A stretch of 64,000 bases of DNA, taken from NCBI GenBank assembly GCA_934045075.1, contig OW203721.1:14168678-14232677 (forward strand), read 5' to 3'. A program made the translations under genes and the position numbers. This DNA comes from Yponomeuta sedellus (taxonomy: Eukaryota; Arthropoda; Insecta; Lepidoptera; Yponomeutidae). Below the pieces are notes generated by a model. That model saw only the letters and a program-made list of their open reading frames with translations. It had not been told where the DNA came from and did no database searches. Positions 35,223-46,922 of the stretch are shown piece by piece (the first letter of the stretch is position 1; the number at the start of each line of letters is the position of its first letter).

Positions 35223-35860
35223 AAAATTTACAATCGAGAAAATGGAACGTATGATTCACAGACAAAGTCATTAAACATTTATTTTCATGTCGTATGCCTT
35301 TCAGAATACAGATTTTGACTGTCGTTCGACTTTTTATGTAGAATTCAAGTCATACGCCTTTGAGTCGTATACGACTTATTTGCTAATGAAGTGAGAATTG
35401 GTCTCCAGGTCTCGGTAAGTCGTCAAGTATTTGCATGTGCACATATGTCCTCTGGCATTATCGTACGCATTGCCTCGAGGTACAGACACTAATAGGTCAA
35501 CCTTTACATTTTTCTTGCAAAGTCTCCCGTCGCGTAATTAAGTAGAGTGCAAGGGTGTAAAGGTTAATGTGGTGACGACTGTACGCAAAGAAAGATGTAG
35601 CAATTATTTTCCAAAACAACGAGTTGCAAAAGGTAGGCTTGTGGCGAGTGACCACGACTTCACCGCGGGATTTAGGTCAGATAGGGCCACGCCCAAAAAG
35701 AAAATGATGAATGGTGAAAATGAGAGAGGGGTGGAAGAAAATCATCGTCGCGAGAGACAAAAATCTAGGTGGGCGTGCGCCATTACTTACGATGGTTCAG
35801 TTTGATATATCTTACTGTACAACGGCATTGCAATTATTTAAAAATTTGTAAGTGAATTGA

Positions 35861-36062
35861 TGGAAGATTGTAGGACAGTGGCGGCCCTTACTGTCAGAAG
35901 TTATTAAGCCGCCTATAAGGCCCCCGACATGGCTTAGCGACTGCCGTTGCATGACAGCCGGTAACAACGGCTTAACGTGCCCTGCGAAGTACGGAAGCGC
36001 CTAACCTTCAAGCGATGCAGGAAGAGACCCGTGCTCCAGCAGTGGGGACTTACAAAGGGTTG
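35861..36062 (-). repeat. 5S-derived SINE, rearranged (arm A)
   Basis: 35861-35998 is family sequence on the minus strand. It then jumps at 'cggaagcgcctaacc' to the 3' end, so the middle and head are deleted. Mirror: 43921-44122. Confidence 0.8.
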
Positions 36063-36164
36063 AAATCATCATCGTATAATAAATTGATAGCAGGTAAATG
36101 TTATGTTATTATTTAACACTTTTTTTATGTAGCGTATTGACGTATATACGCCTTCTCCACGTAT

Positions 36165-36330
36165 ATCGACCTTCTCGCAGATAGAGAAAGAGCATGGACT
36201 TAGTTACCACGCGTGCCCAATTAAATGCTCTGAGGTTTCAACACATAAGGCACTCCAGTTTTTTCAGGATGTTTTACTTCATACAAGCGAGTGGTATTGC
36301 TACAATAACTTCAAAAATATTACGACGACG
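36165..36330 (+). repeat. SINE fragment, 'gatgttttccttcac' family (arm A)
   Basis: Has 'cttagttaccacgcgtgccc', 'caggatgttttacttcatac' and 'gagtggtattgct'. Mirror near 43653-43818. Confidence 0.65.
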
Positions 36331-36666
36331 TATTACGGTATTATTTAATATCAAGCCGCCCATAAGGCCTCTTACGTGGACATGGCTGTTAAGCCATATA
36401 ATGTATATTAAACCCGTAGCGGGCCCGTAGCATAATTTATGAGTGACTTCTGTACAGTTTTCGATCCCAATAATGTACTCCCAAGTGTTCGATTCTGTTG
36501 TGTCGAGGTCACCCGTCTAGTGCAAGCGAGTGACGGTATTATTTAGGTTAATGTAATAGCTATGCACTTGTGTATGTTGCACTATTATAGTACAGTATGT
36601 TACATTATTACAACTCGTTATTTCAGTATCGCAAATAATAATGGAACGTTTCATTTTAGCCGTATC

Positions 36667-37700
36667 GTGAGCGGAGCGGAAAGGTAGAACGGTCTATGAT
36701 TCGGGAGGTCGTAGGTTCGAATCCCTACAATTGTCCATGACTTTGTTTCAAGTTACGTACATTTGGGAAGTTACAGTAGCGATACTACTCGCTAACTGTG
36801 AAGGAGAACATCGTGAAGAAACCTGAGTGGTAGTTAGCCAGTGTCGGCTAAGGTCTACCTCACGATGGGCTGGTTGAGAGAGCGGAATGGGAGGTGATAT
36901 AAATGGACTTACTTGGTGATGGTGGATGATGGCTCGCTTTAGCTGTTGGGCAGATGATGAGCGGTGATGGATGAGCTGATGCGTCCAGCGCACGGAGAAC
37001 ACTCCTGCACTGTTCACTTATAGTCTAATATTGTTCTTTGAGCTGATAAAGTTAATTAGTCACCAAATGTCTATCACTTCACGAGAATTCGAGCACTTAT
37101 CACGCGCGTATGTCACCGTGCGAATGTGTATGCAGATGGATGGATAAATTAGTAGCGAGCGAGCGGCACCAGCGACGGCACCGGAACGACCCAGATAATA
37201 ATGAATGAATGACCACAGATTCATGATTACGTCGCGCGATCGATTCTCGCGCGAACATCCTGGGGGGCCGGCCCAAATCCTCCATCTTCAATGGCTAGTG
37301 GGAGCCTGGCAATCTTGAGGACCGGTCGTCTAAGGGTCCCTGTGCTGGTATCCAGGTCCACTACTCTTACAACGCCATCCTTTCCAGGTAGGAGGCGAGT
37401 GATTCTTCCTCTCTTCCAGTGCAGAGGCGGTATGTTATCTTCCATGTTGAGAACGAGCTCGCCGATTTGAGGAGGGGAAGAAGGAGAGATCCATTTGGAG
37501 CGGGTTTGGAGAGTGTGGAGGTAGGATTTGGTCCATAGAGCCCAAAAACGCTGAGAAAGTGCTTGAATGAGTTGAAAACGTTTAAGGGCTGAGCGTCTGA
37601 TGTGTTCACATACCTTAACGCTTATAACTACCAATACGCGGTGATCACGTGTGGTAATTAGGCCCATATTCTCTCTCTTTCTCTCTGAGAGAAACTCTGT
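36667..37700 (-). repeat. SINE split by a BEL/Pao fragment (arm A)
   Basis: The 3' half (36667-36822, with B-box 'ggttcgaatcc') and the 5' half (37594-37700, with the CT run) of one SINE surround 36823-37593. Mirror: 42283-43316. Confidence 0.75.
36823..37593 (-). mobile_element. BEL/Pao LTR-retrotransposon 3' fragment (arm A)
   Basis: Mirror of 42390-43160, described there: end of pol (DUF5641-like C-terminal segment) plus part of an LTR. Confidence 0.8.
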
Positions 37701-37787
37701 GCCGGCAGTAGAACGTTTATAGACGACGTAAAAAAAGGAACTATATTCTATCCAGAAAAAATATTCCCATCTATGTTTGTGAATGAA

Positions 37788-37900
37788 TGAATAAATGAAA
37801 ATTCTTTATTGTACTAAAATCATAATTTGTACGAAGGTGAGCTCAATACTAGATAATATTTTCTTCCAGCTAACCCACGATGATGCGGACATTAGAAGGG
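37788..37900 (-). repeat. Dispersed retroelement 3' tail (arm A)
   Basis: Reverse complement of the 'ctggaagaaa...tgtac...acaataaag' tail; mirror at 42083-42195. Confidence 0.65.
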
Positions 37901-38175
37901 GTAGTGCCAGTAAATAATACATATACCTAATATAGAAGTGATTTATAACATAAACTTTATGCAACTTTTCGTAGATTATACAGTGAAAATTTTAAGTAAT
38001 AAAACGCGTTTTATCATATGTTTTGAAGATCCTTAGAAATCAGGTAACGCTTATTAAGACAGAGGAGGCAAAGCCTTTAATGGTTTGATGTCAAAATTCA
38101 CCTCCCCTCATGGGATTTTATCGCCCCTCAAAACAAACGCCTACGAGAAATCGAATGAGAAAAAGCGCGCCTGGT

Positions 38176-38523
38176 ATCAACCCTTTGTAAGTTCCCACTG
38201 CTGTGACACGGGTCTCTTTTTGCATTGCAGGAAGGTTGGGCCATACTCGACCACGGGGGCCAAGACCGGGTTGGCGGATGATTATAAAACAGTGGCGGGC
38301 CTTACTATCAGAAGTTATGAACCCGCCTATAGGGCTCTCATGGCTTAGCGACTGGTATTACTTGACAGCTGGTACCGACGGCTTGTGAAGCACGGAAGCG
38401 CTCGGAAAAAAATGCCACTAGCGGTAGTCACGGGATGGTCACTCATCCAGCATCTGACCGCGCCTGTTGTTGCTTAACCTAGTGGTAGATACTAATAACT
38501 CGGTTCCACTAAGCCACGAGCGC
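38176..38523 (-). repeat. 5S-derived SINE, near complete (arm A)
   Basis: Minus-strand copy ending at 'gcgctcgtggcttagtgg'; mirror 41460-41807. Confidence 0.88.
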
Positions 38524-39195
38524 TTCGCGCGCCTTATGAGAGTAAAATTAAATGGACTTATGTAGGCCTTGTTTCTTTTAGCACTTTTTCTTTTAACAAA
38601 GCCTACTCGTCCTAAATCGCCGAGAAGTTTTTCACGAGAGATTTATTTTAATTGGATATTATGTAAGCGGATTTTCGTTTTGTTTTTGGTCTCGGGAACG
38701 GCGCGAGTCTTTTTGAATTGAGTTGAAAATTCATTTCTCGCCCCAAAGCAGAATGCACCAGGCGAAATTCTCGGCGGTCCAGCACTGTGCGTTGCGTATA
38801 TTATATAAGCGAACCCATTCGAACGCTTTTAGTCCACCCTATATCTTCGAAGCTTGTTATGTCACAGGACTGAAAATTGAGAGGAAAAAACGTTAGCGGA
38901 AACAAACACTGTTTCAGTGTTCTTGCATCCAGCTAATATAGTGTGCAATATCTAAATGCTTCTGATTCAGAAAGTATACTGTTGGTTGTGTAAATTGTGT
39001 AAGTTCATAATGCAAATTGTTACTGAGAGCTTGCCGATAAACTGCATTAGAAATTTGGCAAATGATGGACGAGTAATTGTAGTTTTTTCGTGTCTTTATT
39101 TGAATTCAAAAATAAAAAAATGCAATTTTTCGTACTTACTGACTCATCCATCCATACTTCTAATTGACGTAGAGCTTTAAAATTTGGAACATAAA

Positions 39196-39445
39196 TAGAG
39201 AGCGGGAGAGAGAAGGTTTAATTACCACGCGTGCTCACCGCGGATAGGCAATTTCTAACGCTGAGGAATGTGAACACTTAGGTTCCCTCACGATGTTTTC
39301 CTTCACGGTTAGCGAATGGCATTGCTATTACAACTTTACAAATGTTCATAACTTAGAAAACAATTTCATTATAATTATGCCGGGACTCGAAACTGCGACC
39401 TCCAAATGTGAGGTCGGTGGTGTAAAACACTAACACTGTTAAGAA
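39196..39445 (+). repeat. tRNA-related SINE ('gatgttttccttcac' family, arm A)
   Basis: (GA)n run, 'taattaccacgcgtgctc', 'gatgttttccttcacggtta', then a tRNA-like end 'gccgggactcgaaactgcg'. Mirror 40538-40787. Confidence 0.8.
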
Positions 39446-39496
39446 AATTAAAATAATATAGGGTGGTCACGCTATATGATTTTAAATTTACTTTAA

Positions 39497-40480
39497 TTTA
39501 AACCTGGACAGGTTACAACCATATAGGGTCGTAATTATAGAGTGATTTTTAATTGAACAACGAGTTTTCTCAATGTTCTTCAGGCAGGCATTGTAATCTA
39601 TACAATACTCACTATATAATCATGTGTCATTCACTGTCCAGCCGCGAAGAAAAATAAAATAAGGACTAATTTATTTTATTCGTCATTCATTATCATTACG
39701 CACCACTTGGGGTTAGTTCGAATTCAATTGGAAATTCGTATTGCATAGTTGATAAATAAATAAATATTCATGGACATATTACACAGATCTCGTTAGCCCT
39801 ATACTAAGTACAACTAAATGACTCGTGTTATAGGTGCTAACACGACGATAGATTTAATACAACAAATACATAGATAACATCCAAGACCCGAGACAAACAA
39901 GAAAATTTCGTTTCCTAGTTTGACCCGGCCCGGGGTCGAACCCGAGACCTTCGGTTTTACAGTCAGCGTGCCAACTCTCTGCGCCACTGAGGCCGTAATC
40001 AAGCGGTGTCATGTTGGTTACCATACTCGAGGTCGTGGTTTCGATTCCCATTGGGGCTCGCCGTGCATTTGTACGAATGCCTGAGTCTCGGCGTATTTCA
40101 TGTCCTTGCCTGATTTCTAAAGCACAAGGTATTAGCTTGGGACTAAGGCAAGTGATTATGCTGTGTGGAAGTAATTTTTTTTATTATTTTACTATGAGGA
40201 AAACTTCGAAATTTTGAAAAAAAATAGTCGTCGGTTATTAGGGGTGCCATACGTTTTAGTGCCACTCTTTTGACATTAAATATATTTATGGTAGGTATTA
40301 AAACAAAAAAAATATAGATTTTAAATTTAAAAAAAAAACTTCTTGTTCAATTAAGAAATCACTCTAAAATTACGACCCTATAATGGTTGTAACCTGTATA
40401 GATTTTAATATAAAAAAACTCGTTGTTCAATTAAAAATCACTCTATAATTACGACCCTATATGGTTGTAACCTGTCCAGG
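39497..40480. repeat. Inverted terminal-repeat-like copies around the spacer of inverted repeat 1
   Basis: The motif 'acaggttacaaccatatagg...aattgaacaacgag' occurs inverted at 39497-39568 and, diverged, on the opposite strand at 40338-40402. A further near-identical copy at 40417-40480 belongs to arm A'. The first two look like natural ends of an ~900-bp element. Confidence 0.7.
39765..39997 (-). repeat. tRNA-derived SINE (inside the spacer)
   Basis: The minus strand opens with a tRNA-like head (A-box-like 'ggcctcagtggcgcagag', B-box 'gggttcgacccc') and runs into 'catccaagacccgagaca' and an AT tail. Sister of 5153-5345. Confidence 0.8.
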
Positions 40481-40537
40481 TTTAAATTAAAGTAAATTTA
40501 AAATCATATAGCGTGACCACCCTATATTATTTTAATT

Positions 40538-40787
40538 TTCTTAACAGTGTTAGTGTTTTACACCACCGACCTCACATTTGGAGGTCGCAGTTTCGAGTCC
40601 CGGCATAATTATAATGAAATTGTTTTCTAAGTTATGAACATTTGTAAAGTTGTAATAGCAATGCCATTCGCTAACCGTGAAGGAAAACATCGTGAGGGAA
40701 CCTAAGTGTTCACATTCCTCAGCGTTAGAAATTGCCTATCCGCGGTGAGCACGCGTGGTAATTAAACCTTCTCTCTCCCGCTCTCTA
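40538..40787 (-). repeat. tRNA-related SINE (arm A')
   Basis: Mirror of 39196-39445. Confidence 0.8.
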
Positions 40788-41459
40788 TTTATGTTCCAAA
40801 TTTTAAAGCTCTACGTCAATTAGAAGTATGGATGGATGAGTCAGTAAGTACGAAAAATTGCATTTTTTTATTTTTGAATTCAAATAAAGACACGAAAAAA
40901 CTACAATTACTCGTCCATCATTTGCCAAATTTCTAATGCAGTTTATCGGCAAGCTCTCAGTAACAATTTGCATTATGAACTTACACAATTTACACAACCA
41001 ACAGTATACTTTCTGAATCAGAAGCATTTAGATATTGCACACTATATTAGCTGGATGCAAGAACACTGAAACAGTGTTTGTTTCCGCTAACGTTTTTTCC
41101 TCTCAATTTTCAGTCCTGTGACATAACAAGCTTCGAAGATATAGGGTGGACTAAAAGCGTTCGAATGGGTTCGCTTATATAATATACGCAACGCACAGTG
41201 CTGGACCGCCGAGAATTTCGCCTGGTGCATTCTGCTTTGGGGCGAGAAATGAATTTTCAACTCAATTCAAAAAGACTCGCGCCGTTCCCGAGACCAAAAA
41301 CAAAACGAAAATCCGCTTACATAATATCCAATTAAAATAAATCTCTCGTGAAAAACTTCTCGGCGATTTAGGACGAGTAGGCTTTGTTAAAAGAAAAAGT
41401 GCTAAAAGAAACAAGGCCTACATAAGTCCATTTAATTTTACTCTCATAAGGCGCGCGAA

Positions 41460-41807
41460 GCGCTCGTGGCTTAGTGGAACCGAGTTATTAGTATCTACCA
41501 CTAGGTTAAGCAACAACAGGCGCGGTCAGATGCTGGATGAGTGACCATCCCGTGACTACCGCTAGTGGCATTTTTTTCCGAGCGCTTCCGTGCTTCACAA
41601 GCCGTCGGTACCAGCTGTCAAGTAATACCAGTCGCTAAGCCATGAGAGCCCTATAGGCGGGTTCATAACTTCTGATAGTAAGGCCCGCCACTGTTTTATA
41701 ATCATCCGCCAACCCGGTCTTGGCCCCCGTGGTCGAGTATGGCCCAACCTTCCTGCAATGCAAAAAGAGACCCGTGTCACAGCAGTGGGAACTTACAAAG
41801 GGTTGAT
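41460..41807 (+). repeat. 5S-derived SINE, near complete (arm A')
   Basis: Mirror of 38176-38523. Shows the 5S-like head: 'gcgctcgtggcttagtggaa', '..taggttaagcaacaacag', 'gatgagtgaccatcccgtga'. Confidence 0.88.
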
Positions 41808-42082
41808 ACCAGGCGCGCTTTTTCTCATTCGATTTCTCGTAGGCGTTTGTTTTGAGGGGCGATAAAATCCCATGAGGGGAGGTGAATTTTGACATCAAAC
41901 CATTAAAGGCTTTGCCTCCTCTGTCTTAATAAGCGTTACCTGATTTCTAAGGATCTTCAAAACATATGATAAAACGCGTTTTATTACTTAAAATTTTCAC
42001 TGTATAATCTACGAAAAGTTGCATAAAGTTTATGTTATAAATCACTTCTATATTAGGTATATGTATTATTTACTGGCACTAC

Positions 42083-42195
42083 CCCTTCTAATGTCCGCAT
42101 CATCGTGGGTTAGCTGGAAGAAAATATTATCTAGTATTGAGCTCACCTTCGTACAAATTATGATTTTAGTACAATAAAGAATTTTCATTTATTCA
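42083..42195 (+). repeat. Dispersed retroelement 3' tail (arm A')
   Basis: Mirror of 37788-37900; AATAAA in 'gtacaataaagaattttc'. Confidence 0.65.
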
Positions 42196-42282
42196 TTCAT
42201 TCACAAACATAGATGGGAATATTTTTTCTGGATAGAATATAGTTCCTTTTTTTACGTCGTCTATAAACGTTCTACTGCCGGC

Positions 42283-43316
42283 ACAGAGTTTCTCTCAGAG
42301 AGAAAGAGAGAGAATATGGGCCTAATTACCACACGTGATCACCGCGTATTGGTAGTTATAAGCGTTAAGGTATGTGAACACATCAGACGCTCAGCCCTTA
42401 AACGTTTTCAACTCATTCAAGCACTTTCTCAGCGTTTTTGGGCTCTATGGACCAAATCCTACCTCCACACTCTCCAAACCCGCTCCAAATGGATCTCTCC
42501 TTCTTCCCCTCCTCAAATCGGCGAGCTCGTTCTCAACATGGAAGATAACATACCGCCTCTGCACTGGAAGAGAGGAAGAATCACTCGCCTCCTACCTGGA
42601 AAGGATGGCGTTGTAAGAGTAGTGGACCTGGATACCAGCACAGGGACCCTTAGACGACCGGTCCTCAAGATTGCCAGGCTCCCACTAGCCATTGAAGATG
42701 GAGGATTTGGGCCGGCCCCCCAGGATGTTCGCGCGAGAATCGATCGCGCGACGTAATCATGAATCTGTGGTCATTCATTCATTATTATCTGGGTCGTTCC
42801 GGTGCCGTCGCTGGTGCCGCTCGCTCGCTACTAATTTATCCATCCATCTGCATACACATTCGCACGGTGACATACGCGCGTGATAAGTGCTCGAATTCTC
42901 GTGAAGTGATAGACATTTGGTGACTAATTAACTTTATCAGCTCAAAGAACAATATTAGACTATAAGTGAACAGTGCAGGAGTGTTCTCCGTGCGCTGGAC
43001 GCATCAGCTCATCCATCACCGCTCATCATCTGCCCAACAGCTAAAGCGAGCCATCATCCACCATCACCAAGTAAGTCCATTTATATCACCTCCCATTCCG
43101 CTCTCTCAACCAGCCCATCGTGAGGTAGACCTTAGCCGACACTGGCTAACTACCACTCAGGTTTCTTCACGATGTTCTCCTTCACAGTTAGCGAGTAGTA
43201 TCGCTACTGTAACTTCCCAAATGTACGTAACTTGAAACAAAGTCATGGACAATTGTAGGGATTCGAACCTACGACCTCCCGAATCATAGACCGTTCTACC
43301 TTTCCGCTCCGCTCAC
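42283..43316 (+). repeat. SINE split by a BEL/Pao fragment (arm A')
   Basis: 5' half 42283-42394 and 3' half 43161-43316 of one SINE; excising 42395-43160 restores 'catcagacgctcag|gtttc' of the family. Confidence 0.75.
42390..43160 (+). mobile_element. BEL/Pao LTR-retrotransposon 3' fragment (arm A')
   Basis: The ORF part reads ALKRFQLIQALSQRFWALWT, then IGELVLNMEDNIPPLHWKRG and RLLPGKDGVVRVVDL, the segment that ends BEL/Pao polyproteins. A probable LTR begins at tgttcgcgcgag (42726). A 5-bp repeat ctcag lies at 42390-42394 and 43156-43160, the size BEL elements make. But the left edge is inside pol, not an LTR end, so the element is 5'-truncated. Not functional. Confidence 0.82.
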
Positions 43317-43920
43317 GATACGGCTAAAATGAAACGTTCCATTATTATTTGCGATACTGAAATAACGAGTTGTAATAATGTAACATACTGTACTATAATA
43401 GTGCAACATACACAAGTGCATAGCTATTACATTAACCTAAATAATACCGTCACTCGCTTGCACTAGACGGGTGACCTCGACACAACAGAATCGAACACTT
43501 GGGAGTACATTATTGGGATCGAAAACTGTACAGAAGTCACTCATAAATTATGCTACGGGCCCGCTACGGGTTTAATATACATTATATGGCTTAACAGCCA
43601 TGTCCACGTAAGAGGCCTTATGGGCGGCTTGATATTAAATAATACCGTAATACGTCGTCGTAATATTTTTGAAGTTATTGTAGCAATACCACTCGCTTGT
43701 ATGAAGTAAAACATCCTGAAAAAACTGGAGTGCCTTATGTGTTGAAACCTCAGAGCATTTAATTGGGCACGCGTGGTAACTAAGTCCATGCTCTTTCTCT
43801 ATCTGCGAGAAGGTCGATATACGTGGAGAAGGCGTATATACGTCAATACGCTACATAAAAAAAGTGTTAAATAATAACATAACATTTACCTGCTATCAAT
43901 TTATTATACGATGATGATTT

Positions 43921-44122
43921 CAACCCTTTGTAAGTCCCCACTGCTGGAGCACGGGTCTCTTCCTGCATCGCTTGAAGGTTAGGCGCTTCCGTACTTCGCA
44001 GGGCACGTTAAGCCGTTGTTACCGGCTGTCATGCAACGGCAGTCGCTAAGCCATGTCGGGGGCCTTATAGGCGGCTTAATAACTTCTGACAGTAAGGGCC
44101 GCCACTGTCCTACAATCTTCCA
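43921..44122 (+). repeat. 5S-derived SINE, rearranged (arm A')
   Basis: Mirror of 35861-36062. Confidence 0.8.
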
Positions 44123-44601
44123 TCAATTCACTTACAAATTTTTAAATAATTGCAATGCCGTTGTACAGTAAGATATATCAAACTGAACCATCGTAAGTAA
44201 TGGCGCACGCCCACCTAGATTTTTGTCTCTCGCGACGATGATTTTCTTCCACCCCTCTCTCATTTTCACCATTCATCATTTTCTTTTTGGGCGTGGCCCT
44301 ATCTGACCTAAATCCCGCGGTGAAGTCGTGGTCACTCGCCACAAGCCTACCTTTTGCAACTCGTTGTTTTGGAAAATAATTGCTACATCTTTCTTTGCGT
44401 ACAGTCGTCACCACATTAACCTTTACACCCTTGCACTCTACTTAATTACGCGACGGGAGACTTTGCAAGAAAAATGTAAAGGTTGACCTATTAGTGTCTG
44501 TACCTCGAGGCAATGCGTACGATAATGCCAGAGGACATATGTGCACATGCAAATACTTGACGACTTACCGAGACCTGGAGACCAATTCTCACTTCATTAG
44601 C

Positions 44602-44663
44602 AAATAAGTCGTATACGACTCAAAGGCGTATGAGTCGTATACGACTTATTTATTCGTATACGA
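44602..44663. repeat. Snap-back hairpin and filler joining the two giant inverted repeats
   Basis: 44602-44622 (end of arm A') pairs perfectly with 44631-44651 around an 8-nt loop (aaggcgta). 12 nt (attcgtatacga) follow and then arm B' starts at 44664. Confidence 0.9.
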
Positions 44664-44959
44664 CTGATCAACAACCTCTGTTGATCAGGTTTCTCCACGA
44701 TGTTCTCCATCGATTCCACTTACCTCAGAGCTCCAAAGGAAGCTCTGTTCATTGACAAAGAAAACATTAAATGATAGGTACTCTGCTCTGATAAGTTTGC
44801 ATCTAATTTGATTAGCATTTCAAATATGTTTCACTAAGAAGAGTCTTATTTAATTGTAATACAAGAGGCTTGATCAGCTACCACAAACTGGTACTACAGC
44901 CTCACCTGTTCTCACCTGAAGAAGGTGGCTTGATATGCTTCTACAAGTTGATAACTCAC

Positions 44960-46922
44960 CTGAAAACGTATTTTTTCGCTCCAAAACTTCCCGCGCACAT
45001 GTTTCCATGGTCAAGTTTTATAAACCTCTGACACTTGCGGTTCGGCAAATACCTCTGAGAGATGGATTGCAGGTATGGGCTGTGAGGGTAGGTCCTGTTT
45101 ATCGGGTTCTAAGTAGATGAAAGATAGAATTCTTCAGTCGAATTACCCCCACATTTCACCTACAATATTGGCGTACGTTCATCATCAACCCTTGTATGTC
45201 CCCACTGCTGGGGCACGGGTCTCTTCCTGCCTCGCAGGAAGGTTAGGCCATACTCCACCACGGGGGCCAAGTCCGGGTTGGTGGAAGATTGTAAGACAGT
45301 GACGGGCCTTACTGTCAGAAGTTATCAAGCCGCCCATAAGGCCTCTGACATGGCTTAACGACTGCCATTATATGACAGCCGGCACCAACGGCTTAACGTG
45401 CCTTGCGAAGCACGGAAGCGCTCGGAAAAATGCCACTAGCGGTAGTCACGGGACGCTCACCCATCCCGTACCTGACCACGCCTGTTGTTGCTTAACCAAG
45501 TGATTGATTCCAATCACTCGGTTCGCCTAGGCCACGAGCGCTTGGCGTACGTAACTGCTTACAATGGCGTCACTTTCGTTAGATTGAGTACGAGCTCTGC
45601 TTTTTTCTGTTTTCAGGAGTTTCCTCATCCACCGTTTGTTGTGAAATAAACCAAATTATCGTGATGAACCCTAATTACTCTTCTGCCTTCTTAGTCTTAA
45701 GCGCCCTAAGTGCTTTATATTTTATTGTAAGCGAAATAAGAAGTACTTTCACGAGGTATAAGTTAAGTTCACAGCACTATTTTAATGAAAAAAATACATA
45801 TCTTATTCACGTTTTCACTATACTGTAAGTAAACAAATCGGTGGTGGAAATCTACAGCACTGAAAGCTATATTCACAAATAGAGTAAATCTTGTGCCAGT
45901 CCCAAGAAAAGGAAAGGAAGAAAAGGAAAACAATCTTTAGGAAAAATTTCAGTATCAAACTTCTTCAAACCAAGAGGTTTGGCGGCAGAGGTTGTTCCTG
46001 TTCCGTCATAATAATTATATCAATGGATCATTACGCAACTTAATCTTCTTCATAAAAATCAATAACTGAGGGATTTTAACAAATAACTGACTTTGTTGAG
46101 ACTTACCGACCATGCACCCCAACCGGCTACCTTTAAATGTCTTTCGACATATTTGTATTCATTCAATGGTTGCGATTTCAGTACTGTTTTCTTTATGGCG
46201 GCCGAAAACTTGATCGGCCTCTCGATGAATATGATACCAATGTCATTGGCCGTTTCTGAACTATTATAGCCACTGTGGGTAAGATAGTCTTTTGCCAACC
46301 TAGAAGAGTGAATTGAATTGACTTAATTATAGAAACACGATTCTTTAAAATACACCTCCAAGGCCGTGTAAGTTACTTAAACTTTACCTCCGAGGAGTTT
46401 TTAGTAGAAATGTATGAGTGTTTTTGTAAATAACACCGCAACTTTTTATTATAATATCTTGACCTTGAAAATAAGTAAAGGGGTTTCGATTGTTATTTTC
46501 AAGGTTAGTACTCAGGAGGTTATGCCATCTTGTTTTACTAGTAACTTGCTGATCTATAAATGGATGATGTACGTGAATTATGAGGCTACGCGTTAATAGA
46601 TGTAAGCTCACTTTATTGGACTTACATCACAGATACCCTCAACTCATTTGGAAGTCCCTAGCTCGTACCTGTGATGCGTAGATAGAAACACATTTGTATG
46701 GCCCATGAATATGGAGACTCTGTACTTTTGCCAGTTCTTTTTTTTATTGGTCACGTCGTCCAAACAGTGTGCAGCAGTGAGCACGGTTTGCGAGCTTAGT
46801 ATACTGCCACCGCAACCTGGCCCGCCTATATCACCTCTATAGTATACCATAAATACTACAAAAGGCCAGTCTTCAATACGGGCCTCACTCCCACCCACAA
46901 TGTATCCCTCCATTTTGGCATG
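44960..46922 (-). pseudogene. Inverted partial copy of the serine protease (exons 1-3)
   Basis: Exon 1' 46922-46669, exon 2' 46299-46107, exon 3' about 45079-44960, identical to the intact gene at the level I can read. The breakpoint falls inside the signal-peptide codons, and exon 4 with the catalytic Ser is absent. An in-frame Met upstream (ORF to 46982) gives a chance N-terminus that is not a signal peptide. It could not make an active enzyme; the coding sequence is otherwise undamaged, which argues for a recent origin or an artefact. Confidence 0.9.
45179..45541 (-). repeat. 5S-derived SINE, complete (arm B')
   Basis: Mirror of 50149-50511. Confidence 0.9.

Larger units (their letters stand above)
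35350..39568 (+). repeat. Giant inverted repeat 1, left arm (A)
   Basis: Every feature here has a mirror at 79983 minus its position, with no indel over 4,219 bp. Translated ORFs from both arms are identical, and the stretches I compared base by base matched. The family resemblance to 53060-53170 continues leftwards across 35350, so this arm is probably the original and 40415-44633 the copy. Confidence 0.95.
40415..44633 (-). repeat. Giant inverted repeat 1, right arm (A')
   Basis: Exact-offset reverse complement of 35350-39568. It ends abruptly at 44633 in a 21-bp snap-back hairpin. Inferred to be the derived copy. Confidence 0.95.
44664..46922 (-). repeat. Giant inverted repeat 2, left arm (B')
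   Basis: Exact-offset reverse complement of 48768-51026 (positions sum to 95690), 2,259 bp. Contains protease exons 1-3 but neither the start codon nor exon 4, so it is the derived copy. Confidence 0.95.

Noticed and set aside
35569..35805. 78-residue ORF repeated at 44178-44414
   Set aside because: Repeated only because both lie in arms of the giant inverted repeat; composition and context do not support a gene.
38956..39180. 74-residue ORF repeated at 40803-41027
   Set aside because: Same reason; Cys-rich start but no signal peptide, motif or poly(A) support.
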